Below are positions 52,920-61,110 of a stretch of DNA of 64,000 bases, piece after piece. The stretch is from Limibacillus sp. GTDB taxonomy: Bacteria; Pseudomonadota; Alphaproteobacteria; Kiloniellales; CECT-8803. Made by a program: the position numbers and the translations under genes. The notes under the pieces are model-generated. The model made no database searches. It saw only the letters and a program-made list of their open reading frames with translations, and was not told the DNA's origin. Location: NCBI GenBank assembly GCA_037379885.1, contig JARRJC010000006.1, forward strand, positions 28,769-92,768, in the 5' to 3' direction. Each line of letters starts with the position of its first letter. Positions within the stretch are counted from its first letter, which is position 1.

Positions 52920-54437
52920 CTATTCGCCTTCGAGCCAGAGTTCCGACAACAGCCGGTCGACCGGCGTGAAATCGTCGGTGAGCAAGACGCCCATCTCCTC
53001 GAGAGGCAAGCGCGACAGTTCGATCTGAGCCCAGCGTCGCTCGTAACCCTGGGCCGACCGCAGGTGGTTCGGCAGGCCGCTCGGCCTGTTGGAGGCGAAG
53101 AGAATGAAGGTTGCGCGCCGCGCCCCGGCGATGTCGTCCGGGGCCACCCAGACCTCGACCGTCTCAAAGCTCTGATAGAGCGTCAGCACCATGGAGGAGA
53201 GCAGGCGCGGCTCCTGCGGATTGTCCACGAGGTTGAGGGCGTAGAACCCGCCGTCCGTCAGGTGCGCGGCCACCAGATCGTGGAACTCGCGGGTCACCAG
53301 ATGGGCGGGGATGGCGATGTCCTTGAAGGCGTCGCCGAAGATCACGTCATAGCGCTGGGCGGAGCGGGCGAGGGCGACGCGGGCGTCTCGGGCGACGACC
53401 TCGGTATCCGGGGCCGCCTGGAACCAGAGCGAGGCCTCCGCCGCGGCGGTCACGGCCGGGTCGATCTCCGCCACCGTCAGGGGCCTGCCGGGCCAACGGT
53501 CCTGCCAGGCGCGTGGCAGGGTGAAGCCTCCGCCGCCCACGAAGAATGCGTTCTCCGGCCCCTTTGGGAAGAGCCGCAAGACGATCTCGTCCACCAGATG
53601 CAGATAGGGGCTCACCAGCAACTGAGGCTCGTCGCGGTCGTTGATCGAGTGCACGAGGTGGTCGAGCGCCATGAGGCGCGAGGGGCTTCCGGTCATGTTA
53701 TCGGCGGGGTCGATCTGGATGCAGAAGTACTGACTCTCCTCATCGCAGGGCGATTGGAAGGCCGCGCCGCCGAGCGGCGTGAGCAGGAACAGGGCGAGCG
53801 CCCCGGCGCTGCCGGCCAGACCCAGCAAGCGCGCCAGGGGCGGCAGGAAAAGCGCACCCAGCACGGCATTGATCCCGGCGACCAGCCAGACCGTGCCGCT
53901 GGACCCGATATAGGAGATCAGGACGAACCCCGCGAGGAAGGTGCCGAGGATGGAACCCAGCGCGCCCATGGCCAGCATCCGGCCCAGGACGCGCCCCGTG
54001 GCGCGGCCATCGGCATCTGCGCCAAGCATCTCCAACGCAGCCTTGGTGGCCATGGGCTGGACGAGCCCGGCCAGCAGGCTGGGCAGGAAGAAGGCGGCGA
54101 AGCCGGAGATCGCGATGGCGGGCGCGGGTGGCAGGTCCCGCAAGCCGGTCCCGCCGACCAGCAAGGACAGAACCGGCAGAACCAGCGCCGAGGTTGCCGC
54201 ACCGGCCCAGAAGCAGAGCGAAAGCCGCCGGGTCAGGGCCCGCCCCTCGGCGGCGGCCAGATAGCCGCCGAGCCAATGCCCGAGGGTCAGGCCCGCCAAC
54301 ACCACCCCGATGACCGTGGTCCAGCTGTAGAGCGACATGCCGAAGTAGGGGGCGAGAAGCCGCCCCGCGGCGATTTCCAGGATCATGGCCGCGGCGGCAT
54401 TGGCGGCGACGGCAAAGGCGAGGAGGATCGGACCCAA
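52920..54437 (-). CDS. Membrane protein fused to a spermidine-synthase-like domain
   Basis: 505 residues. The N-terminal ~210 residues form about seven hydrophobic helices (AAAAMILEIAAGRLLAPYFG; LSLYSWTTVIGVVLAGLTLG-like), then a SpeE-like domain: PYLHLVDEIVLRLFPKGPEN, NAFFVGGGGFTLPRAWQDRW, LTVAEIDPAVTAAAEASLWF and YDVIFGDAFKDIAIPAHLVT. The usual spermidine-synthase motif GGGxG is GGGG here and the substrate acids are partly present, so aminopropyl transfer is unproven. Start is TTG 54437 after GAAGAACC. It ends LLTDDFTPVDRLLSE, typical of this fused family. Confidence 0.83.
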   Translation of the reverse strand: MGPILLAFAVAANAAAAMILEIAAGRLLAPYFGMSLYSWTTVIGVVLAGLTLGHWLGGYLAAAEGRALTRRLSLCFWAGAATSALVLPVLSLLVGGTGLRDLPPAPAIAISGFAAFFLPSLLAGLVQPMATKAALEMLGADADGRATGRVLGRMLAMGALGSILGTFLAGFVLISYIGSSGTVWLVAGINAVLGALFLPPLARLLGLAGSAGALALFLLTPLGGAAFQSPCDEESQYFCIQIDPADNMTGSPSRLMALDHLVHSINDRDEPQLLVSPYLHLVDEIVLRLFPKGPENAFFVGGGGFTLPRAWQDRWPGRPLTVAEIDPAVTAAAEASLWFQAAPDTEVVARDARVALARSAQRYDVIFGDAFKDIAIPAHLVTREFHDLVAAHLTDGGFYALNLVDNPQEPRLLSSMVLTLYQSFETVEVWVAPDDIAGARRATFILFASNRPSGLPNHLRSAQGYERRWAQIELSRLPLEEMGVLLTDDFTPVDRLLSELWLEGE

Positions 54438-54510
54438 GGTTCTTCGACTCGTTCCGGTCAGTTGCGGGAGCGCTCGCCCGTAAGACTACAGGCTACCGCC
54501 TGATGCGCCA

Positions 54511-54553
54511 GCAAAAGCAAAGGGCCCGGCGGCTTTTCAGCCGCGGGCCCTTT
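54511..54553 (-). terminator. Terminator of phaC
   Basis: Long GC stem AAAGGGCCC / GGGCCCTTT (54519-54527, 54545-54553) continued by GGC/GCC pairs to a TTTTC loop; the minus strand then reads GCTTTTGC. It lies just after the phaC stop and also faces the preceding membrane gene. Confidence 0.8.
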
Positions 54554-54585
54554 TGCCGGGGTCGCCCTTGATGGGTTCGGGATGC

Positions 54586-56403
54586 TTAATCCTGGGCCTT
54601 CACCTTCACGTAGCTGCCCGGTGCGTCCTCGATCGGCTTCAGCTTGCCGTCGCCGGGCGTGCGCGCGGGCACCTTGGCGCCGGACTTCTTGCCGACCCAG
54701 TCCGCCCATTCCGGCCACCAGGAGCCATCCTTCTGGGTGGCGTTCTTGAGCCAGGTGTCGGGGTCCTTGGCCGTGGTGCGGCTGCTGGTCCAGTAGCAGT
54801 ACTTGTTGGCCGCGGGCGGGTTCACCACGCCCGCGATGTGGCCGGAGGCCGCCAGCACGAACTTCTTGGGACCGGAGACCATCTGGGTCAGCGCATAGGT
54901 CGAGGTCCAGGGCGCGATGTGATCCTCGCGCGCGGAGACCATGAAGATCGGCGTCTTGATCTTGCGCAGGTCCACGGGCGTATCCAGAAGCGTGATGCCG
55001 CCCGGCTCGCGCAGCTTGTTCTCAAGGTACATGTTGCGCAGATAGAAGGAGTGCATCACCGCCGGCATGCGCGTGGAATCGGAGTTCCAATAGAGCAGGT
55101 CGAAGGGGAAGGGGTCCTTGCCCAGCAGGTAGTTGTTGACCACGAAGGACCAGATCAGGTCGTTGGCGCGCAGCATGTTGAAGGTGGTCGCCATCTCGGC
55201 GCCTTCGAGGTAGCCCTTCTTGTTCATGGTCTCTTCGAGGGCCGAGAGCTGCTCCTCGTCGATGAAGACGCCGAGCTCGCCGGGCTCTTCGAAATCGGTC
55301 AGGGTGGTGAAGAAGGTCGCGGAGTTGACGCGGTCGTCGCCCTTCTCGGACATCACGGCCAGGGTCGAGGCCAGGAGCGTGCCGCCCAGGCAATAGCCGA
55401 TGACGTTGGGGTCCTTCTCGCCGGTCGCCTGCTCCACGGCTTCCAGCGCCGCCAGCGGCCCTTCGACCATGTAGTCCTCGAAGGACTTGCGGGCCAGCTT
55501 CTCGTCCGGATTCGCCCAGGAGATCATGAAGACGGTGAAACCCTGCTCGACCGCCCACTTCACGAAGGAGTTCTTCTCCCGCAGATCGAGGATGTAGAAC
55601 TTGTTGATCCAGGGCGGGATGATCAGCAGCGGGCGCTTATAGACCTGCTCGGTCTGTGGCGCGTACTGGATCAGCTGCATCAGGTCGTTCTGGAAGATCA
55701 CCTTGCCGGGCGTGATCGCGATGTTCTCGCCGAGCTGGAAGGCCGTATCGTCGACCATCCGGATCTTCAGGTTGCCCTTGCCCTTCTCCATGTCCTCAAG
55801 AAGGTTCTGCAGGCCCTTGACCAGGTTCTCTCCGCCGCTTTCCACCGTGGTGCGCAGCACTTCGGGGTTGGTCATCACGAAGTTGGAGGGCGCCATGGCG
55901 TCGACGAACTGGCGCGTATAGAAATCCACCTTCTGGGCGGTCTTGTCGTCCAGGCCCTCGACGTCGCGCACGGTGTTCTGCATGTAGCGCGCGGAGAGCA
56001 GGTAGGACTGCTTGATGAAGTCGAAGAGCTCGTGCTCCTCCCAAGCCGGGTCCTTGAAGCGGCGGTCGTCGCGCGCGGGCTCGGCCACGGACTCGGCCTC
56101 GCCGCCCAGCATGCGCTGCGTGGTGGCCTGCCAGAGGCGCATGTAGTCCTGCCAGAGGCCCATCTGCGCCTGTATCAGCTTGGAGGGGTCGCGCATCATG
56201 CGCGTGGTCATCTCGAAGAAGGCGCCGCCGATGTTCAGCGGGTCGAGCGACTGGCTGCCGGAGCCGCCTTCGCTCTGCTGGCGGGAAAGGAAGTCGCTGA
56301 CCAGCCGCTGGCTCTGTTCGGCGATACCGGCCATGGTCTTGGAGAACTCGACCGGGTCGGGAAACTGCACGTCGGGCGATTGGTCCTGCTGTTTGTCTGC
56401 CAT
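54586..56403 (-). CDS. phaC: Class I poly(3-hydroxyalkanoate) synthase
   Basis: 605 residues, the class I length. The lipase-like box is VIGYCLGGTLLAST with Cys338 as nucleophile; the aspartate and histidine of the triad are in VSAREDHIAPWTS and LAASGHIAGVVNPPA. PhaC-specific segments are SYLLSARYMQNTVRDVEGLD, PLLIIPPWINKFYILDLREK and WWPEWADWVGKKSG. It polymerises 3-hydroxyacyl-CoA to granule PHA. ATG 56403 follows AAGGAAGGAAAG. No phaA, phaB or phasin gene is adjacent. Confidence 0.95.
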   Translation of the reverse strand: MADKQQDQSPDVQFPDPVEFSKTMAGIAEQSQRLVSDFLSRQQSEGGSGSQSLDPLNIGGAFFEMTTRMMRDPSKLIQAQMGLWQDYMRLWQATTQRMLGGEAESVAEPARDDRRFKDPAWEEHELFDFIKQSYLLSARYMQNTVRDVEGLDDKTAQKVDFYTRQFVDAMAPSNFVMTNPEVLRTTVESGGENLVKGLQNLLEDMEKGKGNLKIRMVDDTAFQLGENIAITPGKVIFQNDLMQLIQYAPQTEQVYKRPLLIIPPWINKFYILDLREKNSFVKWAVEQGFTVFMISWANPDEKLARKSFEDYMVEGPLAALEAVEQATGEKDPNVIGYCLGGTLLASTLAVMSEKGDDRVNSATFFTTLTDFEEPGELGVFIDEEQLSALEETMNKKGYLEGAEMATTFNMLRANDLIWSFVVNNYLLGKDPFPFDLLYWNSDSTRMPAVMHSFYLRNMYLENKLREPGGITLLDTPVDLRKIKTPIFMVSAREDHIAPWTSTYALTQMVSGPKKFVLAASGHIAGVVNPPAANKYCYWTSSRTTAKDPDTWLKNATQKDGSWWPEWADWVGKKSGAKVPARTPGDGKLKPIEDAPGSYVKVKAQD

Positions 56404-56714
56404 CTTTCCTTCCTTGGGTCCCTCTTTACAGGTCCTTCTTTTCCGCGGGCCCGCGCGCTGGGCGCAGCGGGTCGCCGCTGTATCGGACCTTGGTATTCCG
56501 GTTACATGGTCGCTGTGATATTGCACTGCAACAGATTGGCGCCTTGTCTAACGAAAATTCCCTGCTTTGGCTAGGGAAAACCAGTCTTTGGGCCTGTTGG
56601 CGCCCGCCCGCCGCCCGCCCGCCACCGGTCCCGCGCATGCTGTTGCGCGGGGGATGGGCCGCACCTATGCTGAGAACCCGAATCGACGGCTGGAAAGAGA
56701 ACGGCTTGCTTGGG
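56404..56714. other. 311-bp region between phaC and the OmpA-like lipoprotein gene
   Basis: Shared upstream region of two divergent genes. On the minus strand TTGCAG followed by ATGTAA/TGTAAC about 18 bases later is a possible phaC promoter. A 6-bp inverted repeat TTCCCT-N9-AGGGAA lies at 56558-56578. The plus strand is open from 56490 in the lipoprotein's frame but the reading is Pro/Arg/Trp-rich and not protein-like. Confidence 0.5.
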
Positions 56715-57401
56715 ATGCAGATAGAGAAACGATCGGGCCTGACCGCGATTGCCGCAGCCTTGCTTTTGCTGGCCGCCGGGGGCTGTTCCAGCCTGCCCGA
56801 TTCCCTGGACCCGACGCAGGCGCTGGACGACGATCAGGTCGAAGAGAACACGCGGATCGTCCCGCCGCCCGACGAGGGCGACGGCAGCTACCCGAACCTG
56901 TCGATCGTCCCGGCCCGGCCCGCGCCGATCACCAGCTTCAGCGAGCGGCAGGCGCTGGAGGAAGCGCTGTCCGGCGATTACGCCCAGGCAAACTACTCGA
57001 CCGAGCCCCTGAGGCGCAGCAGCCAGCCGCCGCCGCCGGGCACGGAGGGCATCAACCTTGGTCCGGGGCCGGCCTTGATGGTGCAGTTTGAAGAGGGCCG
57101 TACGGGCCTCTCCGCCACCGCGCGGGCGGACCTGGAGCGCATGGCCGTCGCCCAGTCGGCGCTGGGCGGCGCGATCCGGATCGTCGGCTACGCAGGCGGC
57201 AGTGAAGGCCGCGACGCGCTGAGAGCCTTCAGCCTGTCGGCCGAGCGCGCCGAAGCGGTGGCGGCTACCTTGAAGCGGCTTGGGGTTCCCGCTGCTTCGC
57301 TGGTGACCCAGGCCGTCGGCGCGGACCCGCGTCACTTCGGCGGCGACACCTTGGGTCCGCGCGCGGAAATCTTCCTGGATATCGGCCAAGCGAGCCGCTA
57401 G
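56715..57401 (+). CDS. OmpA-like lipoprotein
   Basis: 228 residues. The N-terminus is a lipoprotein signal ending LLLAAGGC (Cys ~25). A disordered acidic/proline-rich linker (VEENTRIVPPPDEGDGSYPN) follows, then an OmpA-C-like domain from ~120: PALMVQFEEGRTGLSATARA, IRIVGYAGGSEGRDALRAFS and LSAERAEAVAATLKRLGVPA. It would anchor in the outer membrane and bind peptidoglycan. ATG 56715 (MQIEKRSG) is chosen by the signal peptide; an ATG 48 bases upstream is possible. Confidence 0.78.
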   Translation: MQIEKRSGLTAIAAALLLLAAGGCSSLPDSLDPTQALDDDQVEENTRIVPPPDEGDGSYPNLSIVPARPAPITSFSERQALEEALSGDYAQANYSTEPLRRSSQPPPPGTEGINLGPGPALMVQFEEGRTGLSATARADLERMAVAQSALGGAIRIVGYAGGSEGRDALRAFSLSAERAEAVAATLKRLGVPAASLVTQAVGADPRHFGGDTLGPRAEIFLDIGQASR

Positions 57402-57463
57402 AACGGCCCCCTTATCGAGCGTTTGCTCCGGAGCAATCCGGCACGCCTTGTTGGACAGGGTCG

Positions 57464-58681
57464 ATGACCGAGGAATTCCATCGCATCAAGCGCCTGCCGC
57501 CTTACGTCTTCGCGGAGGTCAACAAGCTGAAGGCCGAAGCGCGGGCGCGCGGCGCGGACATCATCGACTTCGGCATGGGCAACCCCGATCAGCCGCCGCC
57601 GGCCCACGTGACGGAAAAGCTGGTCGAGGCGGTGAACAATCCCCGTATCCACCGCTATTCAACGTCGCGCGGCATCCCGGGGCTCCGCCGGGCGCACGCG
57701 GCCTACTACGGCCGGCGTTTCGGCGTGGAACTGGATCCGGAGGACGAGGTCATCGTGACCTTGGGTTCCAAGGAGGGCCTGGCGAATCTGGCCCAGGCGA
57801 TCACCTCGCCGGGTGACGTCATCCTGGTGCCCAGCCCCAGCTATCCGATCCACGCCTTCGGCTTCATCATCGCGGGCGCGTCGATCCGGCAGTTCCATCT
57901 GGGCGACAGCGGCACGATCCTCTCCCAGTTGGAGCGCGCCCTGCATCATTCCGTACCCAAGCCCTTGGCGGTTGTTCTGAACTACCCCGCCAATCCCACG
58001 GCCCAGGTCGTGGACTTGGCGTTCTATGAGGAGATCGTGGAGTTCTGCCGCAAGCAGGGCGTCTACATCATATCCGATCTCGCCTACTCGGAGGTTTACT
58101 TCGAGGGGGAGCCGCCGCCCTCCATCCTTCAGGTGCCGGGCGCGCGCGAAGTGGCGGTGGAGTTCACCTCGCTGTCGAAGACCTACTCCATGCCGGGCTG
58201 GCGCGTCGGCTTCGCGGCGGGCAACAAGAAGTTGATCGCGGCCCTGGCCCGGGTGAAATCTTATGTCGACTACGGCGCCTTCACCGCGATACAGGTAGCC
58301 GCGACAGCCGCGCTGAACGGCCCGCAAGACTGCGTGGAGGAGATGCGCCAGCGCTACCGCAGCCGCCGTGACGTCCTGATAGATGGACTTCGCGCGGCCG
58401 GTTGGGAGGTGCCCGCGCCGCCGGCGACCATGTTCGTCTGGGCGCCGCTGCCGCCGGCCTTTGAGGCGCTGGGCTCGCTGGAGTTCTCCAAGCGGTTGCT
58501 GACCGAGGCCGAGGTCGCGGTGGCGCCCGGGGTCGGGTTCGGGGAATACGGAGAAGGCTTCGTGCGTTTGGGGCTCGTTGAGAACGAACAGCGGATCCGC
58601 CAGGCGGCCCGCAACATCAAGGCATTCCTGCGGCAGGGGCCGCAGATCAGACAAGAACCGCAAGAATCGGTGGGGAGTTAG
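57464..58681 (+). CDS. alaC: Alanine-type aminotransferase AlaC (class I/II)
   Basis: 405 residues. It begins FHRIKRLPPYVFAEVNKLKA and continues IIDFGMGNPDQPPPAHVTEK, HRYSTSRGIPGLRRAHAAYY, VTLGSKEGLANLAQAI and the PLP lysine in EFTSLSKTYSMPGWRVGFAA. By memory this follows E. coli AlaC (YfdZ) closely over the full length, a glutamate-pyruvate aminotransferase; many relatives are annotated as LL-diaminopimelate aminotransferase. It lies 5 bp before hom, the usual alphaproteobacterial pair. Confidence 0.88.
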   Translation: MTEEFHRIKRLPPYVFAEVNKLKAEARARGADIIDFGMGNPDQPPPAHVTEKLVEAVNNPRIHRYSTSRGIPGLRRAHAAYYGRRFGVELDPEDEVIVTLGSKEGLANLAQAITSPGDVILVPSPSYPIHAFGFIIAGASIRQFHLGDSGTILSQLERALHHSVPKPLAVVLNYPANPTAQVVDLAFYEEIVEFCRKQGVYIISDLAYSEVYFEGEPPPSILQVPGAREVAVEFTSLSKTYSMPGWRVGFAAGNKKLIAALARVKSYVDYGAFTAIQVAATAALNGPQDCVEEMRQRYRSRRDVLIDGLRAAGWEVPAPPATMFVWAPLPPAFEALGSLEFSKRLLTEAEVAVAPGVGFGEYGEGFVRLGLVENEQRIRQAARNIKAFLRQGPQIRQEPQESVGS

Positions 58682-58686
58682 AAGCG

Positions 58687-60012
58687 ATGACGGAACAGGC
58701 CTCCAAGGCATCGAACCAGCCGGTCTTGCGGCTAGGGATCGCCGGACTTGGGACCGTGGGCACCGGGCTGATCGAACTGATCGAGGCTCAGGGTGACCTG
58801 ATCGAACAGCGCAGCGGGCGGCGGCTCAAGGTCGTGGCCGTGAGCGCGCGCGACCGCTCGAAGGACCGCGGGGTCTCGCTGGAGGGCATGACCTGGCACG
58901 ACGATCCCCTGGACCTCGTGGACGACGATGCGGTCGATCTGGTGGTGGAGTTGATCGGTGGCTCTGAAGGCGTCGCCAAGACACTGGTGGAAAAGGCGCT
59001 GAGCGCCGGAAAGCCGGTGGTCACCGCCAACAAGGCGCTGGTCGCCCATCATGGAACGGCGCTCGCGCGTCTGGCCGAGGCCAACGGCGCAAGCCTGCAC
59101 TTCGAAGCGGCGGTCGCGGGCGGCATCCCCGTGATCAAGGCGCTGCGCGAGGGCCTCGCCGGGAACTCCTTCGCCCGGATCACAGGGATCCTGAACGGCA
59201 CTTGCAACTATATTCTGACCACCATGCGCGAGACCGGCCGCGATTTCGGCGATGTGCTGGCCGAAGCGCAGGCGCTGGGCTATGCGGAGGCCGACCCCAG
59301 CTTCGACGTCGACGGCGTCGACACCGCGCACAAGCTCGCGCTGCTGACCGCGCTCGCCTACGGCTGCGAGGTCGATTTCAATGGGGTCTATCTGGAGGGC
59401 ATCCGGGAGATCGGCGCGGTCGACATCTCCTTTGCCGATGAACTCGGCTACAAGATCAAGCTGCTGGGGGTCGCGGAGTCCGCTGACGGCGCCGTCTTTC
59501 AGCGCGTCCACCCCTGCCTCGTGGACAAGCGCGCGCCGATTGCCGGCGTCGACGGCGTCTTCAACGCCGTGGTCGCCGAGGGCGACTTCGTCGGCACGAC
59601 GCTCTTCGAGGGGCGCGGGGCCGGCGGGCATCCCACGGCTTCCGCCGTTGCCGGCGACATCATCGACGTGGCGCGCGGACAGGCCCTGCCGACCTTCGCC
59701 GTTCCCGCCGACGCCCTGAAGCGCCTGCCCAGCAAGCCCATGAGCGAGCACTACGGCGCCTACTACCTGCGGCTCTCCTGCCTTGACGAGCCGGGGGTGA
59801 TCGCGGACGTCACGGCGGCGCTTCGGGATTCCGGAATCTCCGTGGAATCGATGGTTCAGAGGGGCCGCGCGGAGAGCGACACCCACAGCGTGCCGGTGGT
59901 GATCACCACGCACGAAACGCTGGAGGCGCGCATGATGGAAGCCTTGCAGCGGATCGAGGCCATGGCGGCGGTCGTTGAGAAGCCGCGCCTCATTCGCATC
60001 GAATCGCTGTAA
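58687..60012 (+). CDS. hom: Homoserine dehydrogenase
   Basis: 441 residues with three domains: NAD(P) binding (RLGIAGLGTVGTGLIELIEA), catalytic (KPVVTANKALVAHHGTALAR; ILNGTCNYILTTMRETGRDF, with lysine and glutamates of the active site), and a C-terminal ACT domain (LSCLDEPGVIADVTAALRDS) for feedback by threonine. It reduces aspartate semialdehyde to homoserine, feeding methionine (via MetY) and threonine. Confidence 0.96.
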   Translation: MTEQASKASNQPVLRLGIAGLGTVGTGLIELIEAQGDLIEQRSGRRLKVVAVSARDRSKDRGVSLEGMTWHDDPLDLVDDDAVDLVVELIGGSEGVAKTLVEKALSAGKPVVTANKALVAHHGTALARLAEANGASLHFEAAVAGGIPVIKALREGLAGNSFARITGILNGTCNYILTTMRETGRDFGDVLAEAQALGYAEADPSFDVDGVDTAHKLALLTALAYGCEVDFNGVYLEGIREIGAVDISFADELGYKIKLLGVAESADGAVFQRVHPCLVDKRAPIAGVDGVFNAVVAEGDFVGTTLFEGRGAGGHPTASAVAGDIIDVARGQALPTFAVPADALKRLPSKPMSEHYGAYYLRLSCLDEPGVIADVTAALRDSGISVESMVQRGRAESDTHSVPVVITTHETLEARMMEALQRIEAMAAVVEKPRLIRIESL

Positions 60013-60095
60013 GAATAGAAGACCGAGTTTATGGAGAGAACTGGCGGGCCGTGAAGCGACGCCGGAACACCATCCAAGGAGTGAGCGGAAAAGCC

Positions 60096-61082
60096 ATGTC
60101 GGAAGAAAACACCTGGACGGATCGCAATCTGGCGCTGGACCTCGTACGCGTGACCGAGGCGGCTGCGCTGGCGTCCTCTCACCTGATGGGACGGGGCGAT
60201 GAGAAGGCGGCCGATCAGGCTGCGGTTAACGCCATGCGCGAGGTGCTGAATTCCCTGCCCATGGACGGCACCGTCGTTATCGGAGAAGGCGAGCGCGACG
60301 AGGCCCCGATGCTCTACATCGGCGAGAAGGTTGGCAGCGGCGGCCCGGAAGTGGACATCGCGCTCGACCCGCTGGAGGGCACCACCATCACCGCGCGCGG
60401 CGACAACAACGCTCTTGCGGTCATCGCCTTCGCGGAGAAGGGCGGCTTCCTGTACGCTCCCGACGTCTACATGGACAAGATCGCCGTCGGCGGCGGTCTG
60501 CCCGACGGCGTCGTGGACCTGGACGCCGAGCCGGCGGATAACCTGAAAGAGCTGGCCCAGGCCAAGAAGATGCGCGTTGAGGATCTGGCCGTTTGCATTC
60601 TGGACCGGCCGCGTCACCAGGACCTGATCGACAAGGTGCGCACCGCCGGCTCGCGCATCGTCCTGATCCGCGACGGCGATGTCTCAGCCGTCATGGCGAC
60701 CAGCCGCGCCGATGCCCCGGTCGATATCTACATGGGGCAGGGCGGGGCGCCTGAAGGCGTGCTGGCCGCCGCCGCGCTGCGCTGCATGGGCGGTCAGATC
60801 CAGGGCCGCCTGATCTTCAAGAACGAAGAGCAGATCGCCCGCGCCCGCACCATGGGTATCGAAGACCCGGACCGTAAGTACGGTCTCCACGACCTTGCAG
60901 GCGGCAACGTCATGTTCGCCGCGACCGGCGTCACCGACGGCGCCATGTTGAAGGGCGTCAGGCTCTATGCGGGTGGCGCCTCGACCCATTCGATCGTGAT
61001 GCGCTCCAAGACCGGCACCTCGCGGGTCATCGAAACGCAGCACAACTTCGACCGGAAGACCTGGTACGGCGTCTACGTTTAA
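60096..61082 (+). CDS. glpX: Fructose-1,6-bisphosphatase class II (GlpX)
   Basis: 328 residues: LDLVRVTEAAALASSHLMGR, VVIGEGERDEAPMLYIGEKV and the metal motif DIALDPLEGTTITARGDNNA, then GGAPEGVLAAAALRCMGGQI. It dephosphorylates fructose-1,6-bisphosphate in gluconeogenesis, which fits growth on malonate and branched-chain acids. ATG 60096 (MSEENTWTDR) is used. Gene order hom-glpX-recJ is typical for the group. Confidence 0.95.
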   Translation: MSEENTWTDRNLALDLVRVTEAAALASSHLMGRGDEKAADQAAVNAMREVLNSLPMDGTVVIGEGERDEAPMLYIGEKVGSGGPEVDIALDPLEGTTITARGDNNALAVIAFAEKGGFLYAPDVYMDKIAVGGGLPDGVVDLDAEPADNLKELAQAKKMRVEDLAVCILDRPRHQDLIDKVRTAGSRIVLIRDGDVSAVMATSRADAPVDIYMGQGGAPEGVLAAAALRCMGGQIQGRLIFKNEEQIARARTMGIEDPDRKYGLHDLAGGNVMFAATGVTDGAMLKGVRLYAGGASTHSIVMRSKTGTSRVIETQHNFDRKTWYGVYV

Positions 61083-61110
61083 TGATCGGACTTTAGAAAG
61101 GGGGGTCGCC

